A DNA stretch of 5,506 bases from UMGS1696 sp964621755 (GTDB lineage: Bacteria > Bacillota > Clostridia > Oscillospirales > CAG-272): positions 1 to 5,506 of the forward strand of contig CAZUPI010000081.1 of NCBI GenBank assembly GCA_964621755.1. Direction: 5' to 3'. Below, piece after piece: positions 5,362 through 5,506 of the stretch. The stretch's first letter is position 1. Each line of letters starts with the position of its first letter. Under the pieces are notes generated by a model. That model saw only the letters and a list, made by a program, of their open reading frames with translations. It was not told the origin of the DNA and ran no database searches. The position numbers and the translations under genes were made by a program.

Positions 5362-5394
5362 AAGCCGACGCGGGGAAGCGTCGGCTTTTTATTT
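5362..5394 (+). terminator. Rho-independent terminator of the methyltransferase gene
   Basis: AAGCCGACGC (5362-5371) and GCGTCGGCTT (5378-5387) are perfectly complementary around the loop GGGGAA, followed by a T-rich tail to 5394. The stem starts 15 bases after the stop codon. Confidence 0.94.
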
Positions 5395-5429
5395 GCGGCG
5401 TATAGGCTGCTTCCATGAAAAGGTAGCTC

Positions 5430-5458
5430 TTGATATTTAAGCACATGTATGATATAAT
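5430..5458 (+). promoter_or_regulatory. Promoter of a gene starting just beyond the right edge
   Basis: TTGATA (5430-5435) and a perfect TATAAT (5453-5458) are 17 bases apart. Transcription should begin near 5465. AAAGGA in the last six bases (5501-5506) looks like a ribosome binding site, so a coding start is expected within about ten bases of the window end. Confidence 0.82.
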
Positions 5459-5506
5459 TACAGTAGAATAATCTGCCCCCACAGACAAATTTTTCTGCCG
5501 AAAGGA

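Overview
The window reads as ordinary chromosomal sequence from a low-to-mid GC Firmicute (Bacillota), probably an anaerobic Clostridia- or Negativicutes-type bacterium. The evidence is near-consensus TTGACA/TATAAT promoters with 17-base spacers, strong GGAGG-type ribosome binding sites, rho-independent terminators with long stems and U-tracts, and the protein families themselves (GGGtGRT protein, DrrA-like ABC exporter, asparaginase II). The genus cannot be fixed from this sequence. No tRNA, rRNA, CRISPR array, insertion sequence or integrase is visible.

Layout, left to right, all genes on the + strand. (1) Bases 1-281 are the 3' end of a GGGtGRT-family gene, closed by a strong terminator at 297-340. 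(2) A consensus promoter at 355-383 starts what looks like a four-gene operon. It holds an ArsR-like winged-helix regulator (414-947, GTG start), an ABC ATPase (941-1669), a roughly 12-TM two-half ABC permease (1647-3269, GTG start) and an asparaginase II-type amidohydrolase (3295-4311). The first three genes overlap and the fourth follows after 25 bases. (3) A 240-base AT-rich gap (4312-4551) holds a second strong promoter (4379-4407) and an attenuator-like leader. (4) A class I SAM-dependent methyltransferase (4552-5346) is closed by a terminator at 5362-5394. (5) A third strong promoter (5430-5458) and a ribosome binding site at the very end feed a gene beyond the window.

The regulator probably controls its own operon, and the ATPase and permease form one exporter of unknown substrate. 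The link of the asparaginase to that exporter is by position only. The most interesting structure is the methyltransferase leader. A terminator hairpin (4488-4510) competes for the same bases with an alternative hairpin (4464-4497), and short reading frames lie across both. This is the arrangement of transcription-attenuation leaders ahead of inducible resistance-type genes. It is inferred from base pairing done by eye and has not been tested.
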